From: CBDDIP01 sp965279405
GTDB lineage: Bacteria > Actinomycetota > Acidimicrobiia > Acidimicrobiales > Ilumatobacteraceae
Length of the DNA stretch: 64,000 nucleotides
Direction of reading: 5' to 3'
NCBI GenBank assembly: GCA_965279405.1
Contig: OZ257157.1
Coordinates: forward strand, 1,302,001 to 1,366,000
Positions 18,133 through 26,017 of this stretch are shown in pieces (the first letter of the stretch is position 1; every line of letters starts with the position of its first letter). A program made the position numbers and the translations under genes. A model generated the notes under the pieces. The model was not told the origin of the DNA and did not search any database. It saw nothing but the letters and a program-made list of their open reading frames with translations.

Positions 18133-18452
18133 AGCGGCGGTGCGGACCGCGAGGATCCGAACCGCGGCGCGACCACCGACGGTCCTCGCTCACCGCTCGC
18201 AGTCTGTGCTCGTTTCGGGCGGCCGGCCGCGACCTTGTCCGGCTCACGGATCAGCAACTCGTCGGTGCCACAGTCGAGGACCGCGCAGATCACGTCGAGA
18301 TCATCAAGGCGAATCGTGGTCGGGGTTCCCGCCCACAACGCCGACATCTTCCCAGTGCTGAGCTCAAGCCCGGCGTCGATGAGCAGCCGGCGCATCTCGG
18401 CCGACTTCCAGATCCCACGTTCGGCGGCCTTCAACCGCAGGTTCCATTGCAC
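18129..18452 (-). CDS. Small HTH (XRE-like) protein of the recombinase trio
   Basis: The product has 107 residues. The GTG at 18452 is chosen because a strong AGGAGGA ribosome site precedes it by eight bases. A helix-turn-helix reading GKMSALWAGTPTTIRLDDLDVICAVLDCGTDELL (two stretches, about 32-65) is typical of short Cro/C1-type proteins; the tail is Arg/Ser rich. It starts four bases after the integrase stop and overlaps the zinc-ribbon protein start. It could act as a recombination directionality factor or a repressor of the trio; a palindrome at 19556-19572 in front of the integrase is a candidate operator. Confidence 0.75.
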   Translation of the reverse strand: MQWNLRLKAAERGIWKSAEMRRLLIDAGLELSTGKMSALWAGTPTTIRLDDLDVICAVLDCGTDELLIREPDKVAAGRPKRAQTASGERGPSVVAPRFGSSRSAPPL

Positions 18453-18456
18453 GGAT

Positions 18457-19536
18457 TCATCCTCCTTCTGCGAAGCGTCCTTCGAGACGCTGATTGGCGT
18501 TCGTCCACGCCTGTTCGATGTGATCGCTGCGCACGTGGATGTACCCCGACGTGGTCGCCAGCCACTGATGCCCCAACAGCTCTTGGAGCGCTTTGAGGTC
18601 CATCCCGCTGACATACAGCGACGAGGCGCAGTAGTGGCGCAACACGTGTGGTGTCAGCCGCTGCGACCACGCCGGCAGCCACCTCTCGGTCTGCACACCG
18701 AGCCCGTGGCGGAGCGCGTTGGCACCGACCCGCGGACACTTCTCAAGGTCTGGGCCGTGGCGTTCACTGGGCAGCATCGGCGCGTCCGGGTTCGACCAGT
18801 CGCCACCGAACTGGTGACGCACTTCGGCCAGCCACCAATCGATCAACCGGTCGGCACCGTTGATCGCCGGGACGAGGCGCGCCTTGGGTCCCCGCCCGCT
18901 GCTTCCTTTGCCGTGGCGCACGTGGAGCTTGCCGAACTCTCCCAAATCTGGACGCCAGTCGCGGATGTCGAGCATCACCGTCTCGTTGATCCTCAACCCC
19001 AACCGTCGCCACAGCGACGCCGCGAAGTAGTCTCGGGCGGCAGGCAGGTACTTGCGGGCCTCTGGCACCGAACGACGCCACCCGGTGAACAACACCTCAA
19101 CCTCAGCGTCCGACGGCGGCACCCTCACCTTGCCCAACGAGTTGCCGGACTGCCGGTTGAACTCGTCGATCGGCTGGTCCACCACCACACCGGTCAACGC
19201 GTGGATGTCGCCCTGATAGCGGCTGACCATGAACTCGAAGAACAACGCCAACGTGCCCGCCTTACCGGCTCGTGTGCTCACCGAGCGGCCCAGCCGGCGC
19301 TGCTCGGCCAAGAACCGATCGGCGTCGTCGCACGTCGCCGCCCACAACGGTTCCGACAACGACCGGGCGAACTCGATGATCACCGAACGAGTGTTGGTCA
19401 CGTGCCCGTCGCTGAGACCGGCAGCGGCCATCGCCAACGCGTGCTGATCGACGATCTCCTGCTCGAAGTCCTCAACATCCTCGGTCGTCCGCAACGCCCG
19501 AGGGGAGCCGATCGTGCGGACCGCAGCCAAGCTCAA
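18457..19536 (-). CDS. Tyrosine recombinase (integrase)
   Basis: The product has 359 residues. All catalytic residues are present: Arg182 in LGLRINE, Lys210 in RHGKGSS, His297 and Arg300 in TPHVLRHY, His323 in LLGHQW and Tyr332 in SGYIHV. An N-terminal core-binding domain covers about residues 25-125. It begins with TTG; the nearest in-frame stop upstream leaves no better start. It leads the three-gene transcript int - HTH - zinc-ribbon protein. It probably integrates and excises the element, or a sub-element carried inside it, because it lies in the middle of the transfer region and not at an obvious edge. Confidence 0.9.
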   Translation of the reverse strand: MSLAAVRTIGSPRALRTTEDVEDFEQEIVDQHALAMAAAGLSDGHVTNTRSVIIEFARSLSEPLWAATCDDADRFLAEQRRLGRSVSTRAGKAGTLALFFEFMVSRYQGDIHALTGVVVDQPIDEFNRQSGNSLGKVRVPPSDAEVEVLFTGWRRSVPEARKYLPAARDYFAASLWRRLGLRINETVMLDIRDWRPDLGEFGKLHVRHGKGSSGRGPKARLVPAINGADRLIDWWLAEVRHQFGGDWSNPDAPMLPSERHGPDLEKCPRVGANALRHGLGVQTERWLPAWSQRLTPHVLRHYCASSLYVSGMDLKALQELLGHQWLATTSGYIHVRSDHIEQAWTNANQRLEGRFAEGG

Positions 19537-19555
19537 CGACTCACCAGTTCACCAA

Positions 19556-19572
19556 TCGACGGCATCCGTCGA
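19556..19572. promoter_or_regulatory. Perfect inverted repeat upstream of integrase
   Basis: TCGACGG and CCGTCGA face each other across a three-base spacer, 20 bases upstream of the integrase TTG on the minus strand. The position suits an operator for the small HTH protein. No clear -35/-10 pair could be assigned. Confidence 0.4.
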
Positions 19573-19736
19573 ACATATCAACAAACCGTCAGGAATCCCG
19601 ACCAGTCGTCACTGAAGCTCGCCCGACGCGACAACCCCGCCCTGCCTGACACAGCGAAGGATGAGGCCGCGGAAGCCCACGCCGAACCTGAGCCCATAGG
19701 GATTGACATCGCTGGGGTCTTGGGGGAGCGTGTCGG

Positions 19737-20882
19737 GTGAGTCGCCCGCCGGCGACGACTCGTTGGCCGATCGACGACATTCTGGCGCGCACCGACCTCG
19801 CTGCGCTGTTGGACGAATTCGCCCAACCCGACCAGCGCGCCCGTCGCTGGCACTGTCCGCTCAACGATCACGACGACAACCACGCCTCGGTCACCATGCA
19901 TCGCGACCAGCGTGGCCACGAGCGTTGGCGGTGTTGGTCCGGCGACCAACGCCATCGCGGTGACGCCGTCGACCTCCTCCAAGCCGTGCGCGGCAACACC
20001 CGCGCCGAGGCGATCGAGGAGCTCGCAACACGAGCAGGATTGCAGCCCGGTCGCGAGCTCCCACCAATCGCGCCACGCAAGCCGACGCTGCCGCCCGCGG
20101 TAGTACTCGATGAGCGCGTAGTCGCCTACGCCAACTTCTGCGCCCGGTTGCTCTGGTCCCCGCTCGGGGCGCCGGTGCGCGAGTGGCTCCACAATCGGGG
20201 CCTTGGCGATGACGTGCTCCGCGCCAACCACGTCGGCGCCGACCCCGGCCGCGACCGGCTGCGCCGATCACGCGGCATCCCATACGGGGCCGGCCCTGGA
20301 GCAACGTTCCCAGCCCTCGACGTCAACGGCCAAATCCGCTACGTCCAAACACGAGCGCTCGAACCGAGGCCCGGGTATGGCAAGTACGACAACCCCTCGG
20401 CGGCGCTCGCCCCGAACCCGAGGCTCACGTGGGCCGTTCCGCCGAGCATCACCCAGCCAGGCCAGCTGCTGGTATGCGAAGGCATCCCCGACGCCCTCAT
20501 CGCCGCCCAAGCCGGATACCGATCCGTCGGCCTGCTCGGCACCAACGCCCTCGACCCCACCGTCGCCGCCCGCATCGCCAACGTCGCTACTCGCGACAAC
20601 CTCGACATCACCATCATCACCGACAACGACGACAACGGAGTCGGCAAACACCTCGGCCAGCAACTGTCCGCCGAATTCTCGAAACACGAATGTGTCGCCA
20701 GCATGGTCGAGGCTCCAGCCGATCAGGATCTCACGACGTGGGCCTTGCGCGAACCGACGTGGCACACTTCCCTCTCCTCTGACCCATCCGGCGGGTCGGG
20801 GCGGCTCATCGCTCCGGTAAGGCTGACGGATGTCGCAGTGTGCGCTTTGCGACCCAACGGCTCCGAAAGGCATCTGATCTGA
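19737..20882 (+). CDS. DNA primase-like protein (CHC2 zinc finger plus Toprim)
   Basis: The product has 381 residues. The N-terminus carries a CHC2-like zinc-binding region (about 38-80: CPLNDHDDNHAS, then ERWRCWSGDQRHRGDAVDLL), and the C-terminal half has a Toprim domain (LLVCEGIPDALIAAQAG, about 246-262; ITIITDNDDNG, about 298-308). Such mobile-element primases make primers on the transferred strand or for element replication. A GGGGGAG ribosome site precedes the GTG. No polymerase motifs between zinc finger and Toprim were recognised, so activity is inferred. It is transcribed away from the integrase trio. Confidence 0.75.
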   Translation: MSRPPATTRWPIDDILARTDLAALLDEFAQPDQRARRWHCPLNDHDDNHASVTMHRDQRGHERWRCWSGDQRHRGDAVDLLQAVRGNTRAEAIEELATRAGLQPGRELPPIAPRKPTLPPAVVLDERVVAYANFCARLLWSPLGAPVREWLHNRGLGDDVLRANHVGADPGRDRLRRSRGIPYGAGPGATFPALDVNGQIRYVQTRALEPRPGYGKYDNPSAALAPNPRLTWAVPPSITQPGQLLVCEGIPDALIAAQAGYRSVGLLGTNALDPTVAARIANVATRDNLDITIITDNDDNGVGKHLGQQLSAEFSKHECVASMVEAPADQDLTTWALREPTWHTSLSSDPSGGSGRLIAPVRLTDVAVCALRPNGSERHLI

Positions 20883-21030
20883 TGAAAGGCCGCCGGGGCT
20901 TTGCCGAACGCGCGTGGTCGCGAGTGCCGCCGAGTCTGACACGCTGCTTGACCTATCGAATGAAGACGACTCGGCAGGAGAAGCGACGGGTCCGCCAAGT
21001 CAACACGATCGTGCGAGAGACTGCACTGCG

Positions 21031-22026
21031 ATGAATGGACTGCCCGATCCCAGCCCGGTGTTCGAGACGTACTGGCGGTTTGCGGCGGAGCGTCAGTCGA
21101 TGTACGAACTGCGCCTGAGGGGTGCTTCGGCACCATGGACGCGCGACGCAATTCTGGGCTCCTTCCGGTTCACCAACGTCTTTCGTGCGTCCGACCGTGT
21201 GAGCCAGTACCTGATCCGCGACGTGATCTATGCGGGCGACACCAGCGCGGACGAGGTGGTTTTCCGTGTGCTGCTGTTCAAGTTCTTCAATCGGATCGAG
21301 ACGTGGGAGCTTCTGGAGGCGGAGTTCGGGCCGATCAGCCTGGGGTCATTCGATCCTGCCCGGGCCGACGCCCTGCTCTCTCGGGCTCGTGACAGCGGTC
21401 GGTGCGTGTACTCCAACGCGTACATCGTCCCGCCTCTGCCGGGCTGGGGAGCACCGAAGCACGCTGGCCATCTGCGGTTAGCTTTCGATCTCGTTGAGGG
21501 TGGTCTCGCCGAGCGGGTTCGTTCGAGCAGCGGGCTGGAGGAGTTGTTTCTGCTGCTGCGGGGTGTGCCTGGCCTCGGAGACTTCTTGGCCTTCCAGTTC
21601 GCTGTTGACCTCTGTTACGCCACGGTGGTCGATCATGATGAGGATGAGTTCGTTGTCGCCGGGCCCGGCGCCCTCGATGGTCTCTCGAAGGTATTCCCCC
21701 GGATGGATCTGCGTCGCGCTCCCGATGTCATTCGAGCGATGACCGAACAGCAGGAACACTGGTTCGAGCACTTCGGTTTGGACTTCGGCGGCCTGTTCGG
21801 CCGTCGCCTCCATCTCATCGACGTGCAGAACCTGCTCTGCGAGATCAGCAAGTACTCGCGCGTCGCGCATCCTGAGTATCCGGGTGTGGCGGGTCGAACG
21901 CGGATCAAGCAGACGTTCAAGGCGCTCGGTCCCTTACCGTGCCCATGCTTCCCGCCCAAGTGGGGTCTGCACCCGGGAGCGCCCGAGCCCAAGCTGGCAG
22001 GGATGGAGCAGCTGGCGCTCGTCTGA
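21031..22026 (+). CDS. Thymine-hypermodification-associated protein (5-hmdU DNA kinase helical-domain / aGPT-Pplase2-like)
   Basis: The product has 331 residues. Blocks that I associate with this family are WTRDAILGSFRFTNVFRASDRVSQYLI (two adjoining stretches, about 36-62), VLLFKFFNRIETWELL, FLAFQFAVDLCYA, GPGALDGLSKVF, LIDVQNLLCEISKYSR and, near the C-terminus, GRTRIKQ followed by FPPKWGL. Relatives of this helical domain are linked in phages and bacteria to enzymes that act on 5-hydroxymethyluracil in DNA. The P-loop kinase part of phage 5-hmdU kinases is absent. Start ATG 21031 is preferred over an upstream in-frame start because the extension looks non-coding. It converges on the MazG gene with 21 bases between stops, at the edge of the cargo operon. 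Confidence 0.6.
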   Translation: MNGLPDPSPVFETYWRFAAERQSMYELRLRGASAPWTRDAILGSFRFTNVFRASDRVSQYLIRDVIYAGDTSADEVVFRVLLFKFFNRIETWELLEAEFGPISLGSFDPARADALLSRARDSGRCVYSNAYIVPPLPGWGAPKHAGHLRLAFDLVEGGLAERVRSSSGLEELFLLLRGVPGLGDFLAFQFAVDLCYATVVDHDEDEFVVAGPGALDGLSKVFPRMDLRRAPDVIRAMTEQQEHWFEHFGLDFGGLFGRRLHLIDVQNLLCEISKYSRVAHPEYPGVAGRTRIKQTFKALGPLPCPCFPPKWGLHPGAPEPKLAGMEQLALV

Positions 22027-22047
22027 GGGCGGCCTTGGCGGTCTCGA

Positions 22048-22968
22048 TCAGGTGGGTGGTGCGTCATAGGTGAGGGTTCGGCCGATGAGGTCGGCGGTAA
22101 GCGTGCCACCACGGTGCTCGACTACATGGCGGAAGGCGCCGTAACCAGCGAGGATCGCTTGGTGCCAGTCCGCGATGCTGCGGTTGGACACCTCGAGGTG
22201 GCCGGTCATCTTGGCGCAGACCTTGAGGATGCTCGGCGGAACATGTTCGAGGTTCGCGAAGTAGGAGTGGTCGCCAGCCATGGTGAACACGTACGCGGTC
22301 AGGCCCTCCTCGATGGCTGCGGCACGACCTCCGTCCTGGATTCGATCGATCGAGGGCTGATTCCATCGTTTGCGATCGAGGAGGCGTCGCATCACCGGTG
22401 ACCAGCCGAGCACGGCCATGTGAGCCAGGTGGAACACGTCGTGGTAGCGGTACGCGTCGTCGTGCTCGCTGTTGTCGTCGAGTGGATCACCGACCGCGGT
22501 TTCGCCCGCGTACATGCGCACGCGCAATACCCGCTCACCACGTTTGGAGGTCTCCTCGTTCTCGACGAGAGTGACGGTCAGGCGGTCAGGCAGTCGCTGA
22601 TCATCGGACAGCCCGGCGTCGAACAGTTCATGGACCGGGAGGGCATCGCCCGATCGGAATAGGTCGTGGGTCTTGGCCAGGTTGCGTTTGGCGATGTCGC
22701 CGAGATCGAGGCCGTTGTGTCGGGCGAGCGCTGCGGCGTACCACAAGATGTCGCCGAGTTCCTCACGGACTTCCTCCTGGAACGCGCGGTAGCCGTGGAC
22801 GTCTCGTTGACGCTTCTTGTACTCGGCGATGAGCTGGCCGACCTCACCAGCGAGACCGAGTAGCGGCATCAGCGGGTCGTCTTTGGTGAGAATGTCGGTG
22901 GAGCCGGCAAGCTCCTGATACGTGCTGAGGTCCATAGCGGCGGCTTTCGAGGTTGGGTTGGCGTTCAT
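22048..22968 (-). CDS. MazG-type nucleoside triphosphate pyrophosphohydrolase with C-terminal extension
   Basis: The product has 306 residues. The N-terminal all-alpha NTP pyrophosphatase domain (about 12-110) has metal-binding carboxylates in GLAGEVGQL (Glu42) and EEVREELGDILWY (Glu66, Glu70, Asp73). A C-terminal domain of about 150 residues follows, with YRYHDVFHLAHMAVLG and EEGLTAYVFTMA as its most conserved-looking parts; it resembles the accessory domain seen in some bacterial MazG proteins. The enzyme would hydrolyse specific (d)NTPs to monophosphates. ATG overlaps the C1 peptidase stop by four bases, making this the last gene of the seven-gene operon. Substrate is unknown. Confidence 0.8.
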   Translation of the reverse strand: MNANPTSKAAAMDLSTYQELAGSTDILTKDDPLMPLLGLAGEVGQLIAEYKKRQRDVHGYRAFQEEVREELGDILWYAAALARHNGLDLGDIAKRNLAKTHDLFRSGDALPVHELFDAGLSDDQRLPDRLTVTLVENEETSKRGERVLRVRMYAGETAVGDPLDDNSEHDDAYRYHDVFHLAHMAVLGWSPVMRRLLDRKRWNQPSIDRIQDGGRAAAIEEGLTAYVFTMAGDHSYFANLEHVPPSILKVCAKMTGHLEVSNRSIADWHQAILAGYGAFRHVVEHRGGTLTADLIGRTLTYDAPPT

Positions 22969-23693
22969 CGGGTCGCCAGCGTGGTGGGATCAATTGCGGC
23001 CGCCTGCACGGCGAACGCGACGAGGTAGTCGTACGGGAGCCAGCCGTAGCCACCAGCACCCCAACCCGGCCCCCACGAGTTGCGGATCAGCAGCCGCCGA
23101 GCAGTTCCGGCGGCGTTGGTCGCAGCGCCGACCGCAGTGACCGCGTGGTAGTCGTTGACGGGCGCGGTGAGCGCCGGAACGTCGATCTCGCCATCGGCGC
23201 CGGGATTCTCGAACTCGGCGGTGATTTCGACGACGACCACGAGCGGGAGACCGGCGGTGAGGGCGGCCTCGAGGTCGTCCTCGACGCCGTCGTGTGCGAG
23301 CGGCACGTCGAAGAGCTCCGCGGTGTTGAACGAGCCGACGGTTGCGGAGGCCGGCGTTGGTTCCGTGCCTGAGCCGAGCGTTTCGTTGTATGGCCAGATC
23401 GTCGCGAGGGTCTGGCCGGTGCCGCCGGCGGCGGTGGCGACCGCATGGAGAGTCGTGCCGTCGTGGCTGGCTACTCCCCCATGGACGCAGTGCTGCCATA
23501 GCGGCTCGACTGCCAGCGCCTCTGCCGGTATGGCGGCCGCGGTCGCGCGTGCGGCTTCATGCGCCGCTGACACCGAAAATGGCAGGCACAGCGGTCGCGG
23601 TCCCTGGGCGCGGACGTCGGGGGTGAGGAGATGTCGCAGGTCGACTGGGGCGAGCAGCAGGCTCGCGGCGCGGCGTGTGGAATTGCTCGGCAT
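22965..23693 (-). CDS. Papain-like (C1 family) cysteine peptidase, cytoplasmic
   Basis: The product has 242 residues, about the size of a mature papain domain, with no signal peptide or propeptide. The catalytic set looks complete: Gln30 in AQGPRP, Cys36 in PLCLPFSVSAAHEA, His183 in NDYHAVTAVG and Asn205 in IRNSWGPGWG. Bacterial intracellular C1 peptidases are uncommon, and none of its neighbours is an export component. The gene directly upstream encodes a protein with a chagasin-like domain, the natural inhibitor fold for this peptidase family, which suggests a protease-inhibitor pair. It starts 22 bases after that gene and overlaps mazG by four bases. Confidence 0.85.
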   Translation of the reverse strand: MPSNSTRRAASLLLAPVDLRHLLTPDVRAQGPRPLCLPFSVSAAHEAARATAAAIPAEALAVEPLWQHCVHGGVASHDGTTLHAVATAAGGTGQTLATIWPYNETLGSGTEPTPASATVGSFNTAELFDVPLAHDGVEDDLEAALTAGLPLVVVVEITAEFENPGADGEIDVPALTAPVNDYHAVTAVGAATNAAGTARRLLIRNSWGPGWGAGGYGWLPYDYLVAFAVQAAAIDPTTLATR

Positions 23694-23715
23694 CGGGATC
23701 GTCTCGGACCTGCCG

Positions 23716-25092
23716 TCAGGCCGGATTGTCGGTGTCGGTCACGGCGTCGAGCTGTTCGTCGTCCTCGAGCGGATCCAGTGGCCGCTCAAGGTGGCGTTGC
23801 CGCACCTGAGCCGTCCAAGGCTCGTCGAGATCGGTTGCCAGTTGGTCGACGGAGAAGCCAACGTGGCGCGGTTCGACGAGTGCGTGCAGGACGTATTCCT
23901 CGATCGGCTCGTCGTCGTTGTAGGGACTCCTGTATTGCAGGCGCAACGTTGCCGGGCCGGGTTGAGCGAAACGCACGCCGAGGAGTCGCCGCCCGGTACC
24001 CGCAACGACCGGCTCATCACTATCTCTCGACCGCCCCGTCACGTCTCCAGCCGCCGGCACGGCGTGTTGCGCCAGGCGACTCCTTCGAACCTGGCGAGAT
24101 GGCAGCCAGGATGCCCTCGCAGGCAGGTACTCGTCGCCGACGACTTCGGCACCGACGACCGATGGGAGCTGTCCCTGTGCCGCGCCGGTAGCCGCGCGAA
24201 GGCGGTCGAGCACCACGCCCGGAGCCCGTGCGTACTGGCCAGACGTCGAGTTCGTCGCGAACCGCGCTCGCAACGCCGCGACGACGCGCCGATCGACGGC
24301 TTCCGGTGTCTGGACATTCGCCGGTGGGGGCGCCGCTGATGTCTCGACTCGCTGGCGCTCATCGGGGAGCATCCAGCGGTAGCCGGTGCTGCGGTTCTCG
24401 GGAAGTGAGATGACCACCTCGTCCTCGACTCGTAGCGCGAGGAGCTGGTCATCCCAGTCCTCGTTGACCGGCCACACGTCGGCATAGCCGTTGACTGGGC
24501 GGCGACCGAGGGCAAGGTCGGCCTTCACCTGAAGGGGTCGGTGCCCGCGGAGGCTCGTTGCTTGGTCGCCGCTGATGACCTCCAGGTTCGTGAGCTGTCG
24601 CACCGCTGCCTCATAGCTGACGCCGGCTTCCCTCGCAACGGCGTAGGCATGCTCCGGTTGGATCGCGCCGCTGCCGAGGCCGAGGCGGTCGAGTACGCCG
24701 AACACGAGCGGCGGGGGCATGAGGAGGTTGCCGGCGAACACTTGCGCCAGTTGCTCGCGTTCGACGGTCGTTGCGCCGAGAACGTGCTCTTCGCCGTCGA
24801 GGGCGACACCGTGGCCATGGTCGAGTCGCCAGTGACCGATTTCGTGCGCGGCGGTATAGCGCTGGATTGGGATCGGGCGTTGCGTGGTAACGAGCACGCC
24901 GCCGACGCCTTCAGGAACGAAGGCACCGAGGAGGTTGTCCAGCGGCAGGAACGCGAGCCAAAGGCCGAGGTCTTCGCAGATGCCGAACACGTCGATCTGT
25001 TCGGTCTGGTCGACGGACAGCTCGTCGAGCAGGCGGCCGGCGGATTCCGCGGCTTGGATGCGTCGCTGCCAACGTGCTCCTTGCTGTGCCAT
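23716..25092 (-). CDS. ImmA/IrrE-family metallopeptidase with split chagasin-like (I42) inhibitor domain
   Basis: The product has 458 residues. The N-terminal zincin (about 10-180) has the HExxH site in AAHEIGHWRLDH (His83, Glu84, His87). The C-terminal half carries the three loops of chagasin-type cysteine-protease inhibitors: NRSTGYRW (233-240), GTGRRLLGVRF (365-375) and QYRSPYN (386-392). About 125 residues, of low apparent conservation, are inserted between the first and second loop. ImmA-type peptidases typically cleave XRE repressors; an XRE gene lies six bases upstream and a papain-like peptidase lies directly downstream. The fusion therefore joins a repressor-cleaving protease to a candidate inhibitor of the neighbouring peptidase. 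Function is inferred from motifs and order. Confidence 0.75.
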   Translation of the reverse strand: MAQQGARWQRRIQAAESAGRLLDELSVDQTEQIDVFGICEDLGLWLAFLPLDNLLGAFVPEGVGGVLVTTQRPIPIQRYTAAHEIGHWRLDHGHGVALDGEEHVLGATTVEREQLAQVFAGNLLMPPPLVFGVLDRLGLGSGAIQPEHAYAVAREAGVSYEAAVRQLTNLEVISGDQATSLRGHRPLQVKADLALGRRPVNGYADVWPVNEDWDDQLLALRVEDEVVISLPENRSTGYRWMLPDERQRVETSAAPPPANVQTPEAVDRRVVAALRARFATNSTSGQYARAPGVVLDRLRAATGAAQGQLPSVVGAEVVGDEYLPARASWLPSRQVRRSRLAQHAVPAAGDVTGRSRDSDEPVVAGTGRRLLGVRFAQPGPATLRLQYRSPYNDDEPIEEYVLHALVEPRHVGFSVDQLATDLDEPWTAQVRQRHLERPLDPLEDDEQLDAVTDTDNPA

Positions 25093-25098
25093 GACGTG

Positions 25099-25545
25099 CT
25101 ACTGGTCCTCTCTGGGGGAGGTCCCGCGCGCCGTACGGCGTCCGCCGCCGCCGGGCTTACCTGCGGCGGCGAGAAACTCGGCGAAGCGGAGCACCTGTTC
25201 CTTGTCCTCTTCCGACAGGGTGGCGGTGGCGCGAAACAGCGGTTCGGCGTCGTCGAGCTTGACTTCTTCCTCGCCGAGCAGCCACCCCACGGGGCGTCGG
25301 TACAAGCGGGCCAGTCGTCGCAGTTCCAACCCGGTGACCTTGCGCTTGCCCGCTTCGAGCGCGTGGACGCTGGTACGTGGAATGCCCAACACTGTCGCGA
25401 CGTCCTCTTGGAGAAGGCCGATGTACTCGCGGGCCTCTTTCAAGCGTGCGCCGAGCGCCGCTTCTTCAGTCGCGTCCGCTGCTGGACCCTCGGTTGCGGC
25501 GCGAGCGTCCTCAATGCGACGTCGTCCACCGGTCTGTTCAGGCAT
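25099..25545 (-). CDS. XRE-family transcriptional regulator
   Basis: The product has 148 residues. A Cro/C1-type helix-turn-helix spans about 35-90: LKEAREYIGLLQEDVATVLGI, then SVHALEAGKRKVTGLELRRLARLY. A short C-terminal part follows, with SEEDKEQVLRFAEFL. It overlaps the phosphopantetheinyl transferase gene by eight bases and lies directly before the ImmA-type peptidase, the arrangement used by repressors that are inactivated by cleavage. The palindrome at 27241-27272 at the operon head is its most likely operator, giving autoregulation. Confidence 0.85.
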   Translation of the reverse strand: MPEQTGGRRRIEDARAATEGPAADATEEAALGARLKEAREYIGLLQEDVATVLGIPRTSVHALEAGKRKVTGLELRRLARLYRRPVGWLLGEEEVKLDDAEPLFRATATLSEEDKEQVLRFAEFLAAAGKPGGGGRRTARGTSPREDQ

Positions 25546-26017
25546 CTTCGTTCCCCTCGTGTGTTTGCGTAGGGCCGGCTGCCGGCTCGTGTCGGTCCGC
25601 GATCGCTATCGCGGCGGCCCACCCGTCTTCGTGGCACAGCGAGACGTGCCAGCGGCGCACACCCAGTGCGGCGGCGGCGTCAGCGGCGTTGCGATGCAGC
25701 ACCACGCGCGGTGCGCCATCCGGTTCGGTCAGGATCTCGATATCGAGCGGGTCCAGGTCGCCGATCCCGCATCGCAGCGCCTTCATAACCGCTTCCTTGG
25801 CTGCCCATCGGGCGGCGAGCCGTTCGACTGACCCATGCGCGTCGCGCTGCTCCCCGCTCGACCACCCGTTGTCGAGAAATGCCGATCCGCCCGTTGCGTG
25901 CAGGCTCGTGAACGCTGCCAGCTCGACCAAGTCGACGCCGGCGCCAGCGGTCGTTCCGAGCGATGCGATGGATGCACTCCACACCGAGCGGAGCGCTGCA
26001 ACCGGTGACCCCGTCAC
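25538..26017 (-). CDS. Holo-ACP-synthase-type 4'-phosphopantetheinyl transferase
   Basis: The product has 159 residues, slightly longer than AcpS. AcpS motifs are visible: GVDLVELAAF (Asp29) and ERLAARWAAKEAVMKAL (Glu75, Lys79), followed by the C-terminal strand pair WHVSLCHEDGWAAAIAI. The enzyme would transfer phosphopantetheine from CoA to a carrier-protein serine. No polyketide, peptide or fatty-acid synthase lies nearby; the only carrier-like candidate is the first gene of the same operon (26868-27248). ATG overlaps the thymidylate-synthase-like stop by four bases. Confidence 0.85.
   Translation of the reverse strand: MTGSPVAALRSVWSASIASLGTTAGAGVDLVELAAFTSLHATGGSAFLDNGWSSGEQRDAHGSVERLAARWAAKEAVMKALRCGIGDLDPLDIEILTEPDGAPRVVLHRNAADAAAALGVRRWHVSLCHEDGWAAAIAIADRHEPAAGPTQTHEGNEDA

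Noticed and set aside
16207..19740. A very long plus-strand open frame of 1177 codons
   Set aside because: It lies antisense to the integrase, HTH and zinc-ribbon genes, which have clear motifs and coupled starts. High GC keeps the opposite frame open; its translation is Gly/Val/Arg rich without recognisable domains.
20840..21034. Small plus-strand frame of 64 codons before the hypermodification-like gene
   Set aside because: It overlaps the primase end out of frame, is Arg-rich and has no ribosome site; the four-base overlap with the next ATG looks fortuitous.
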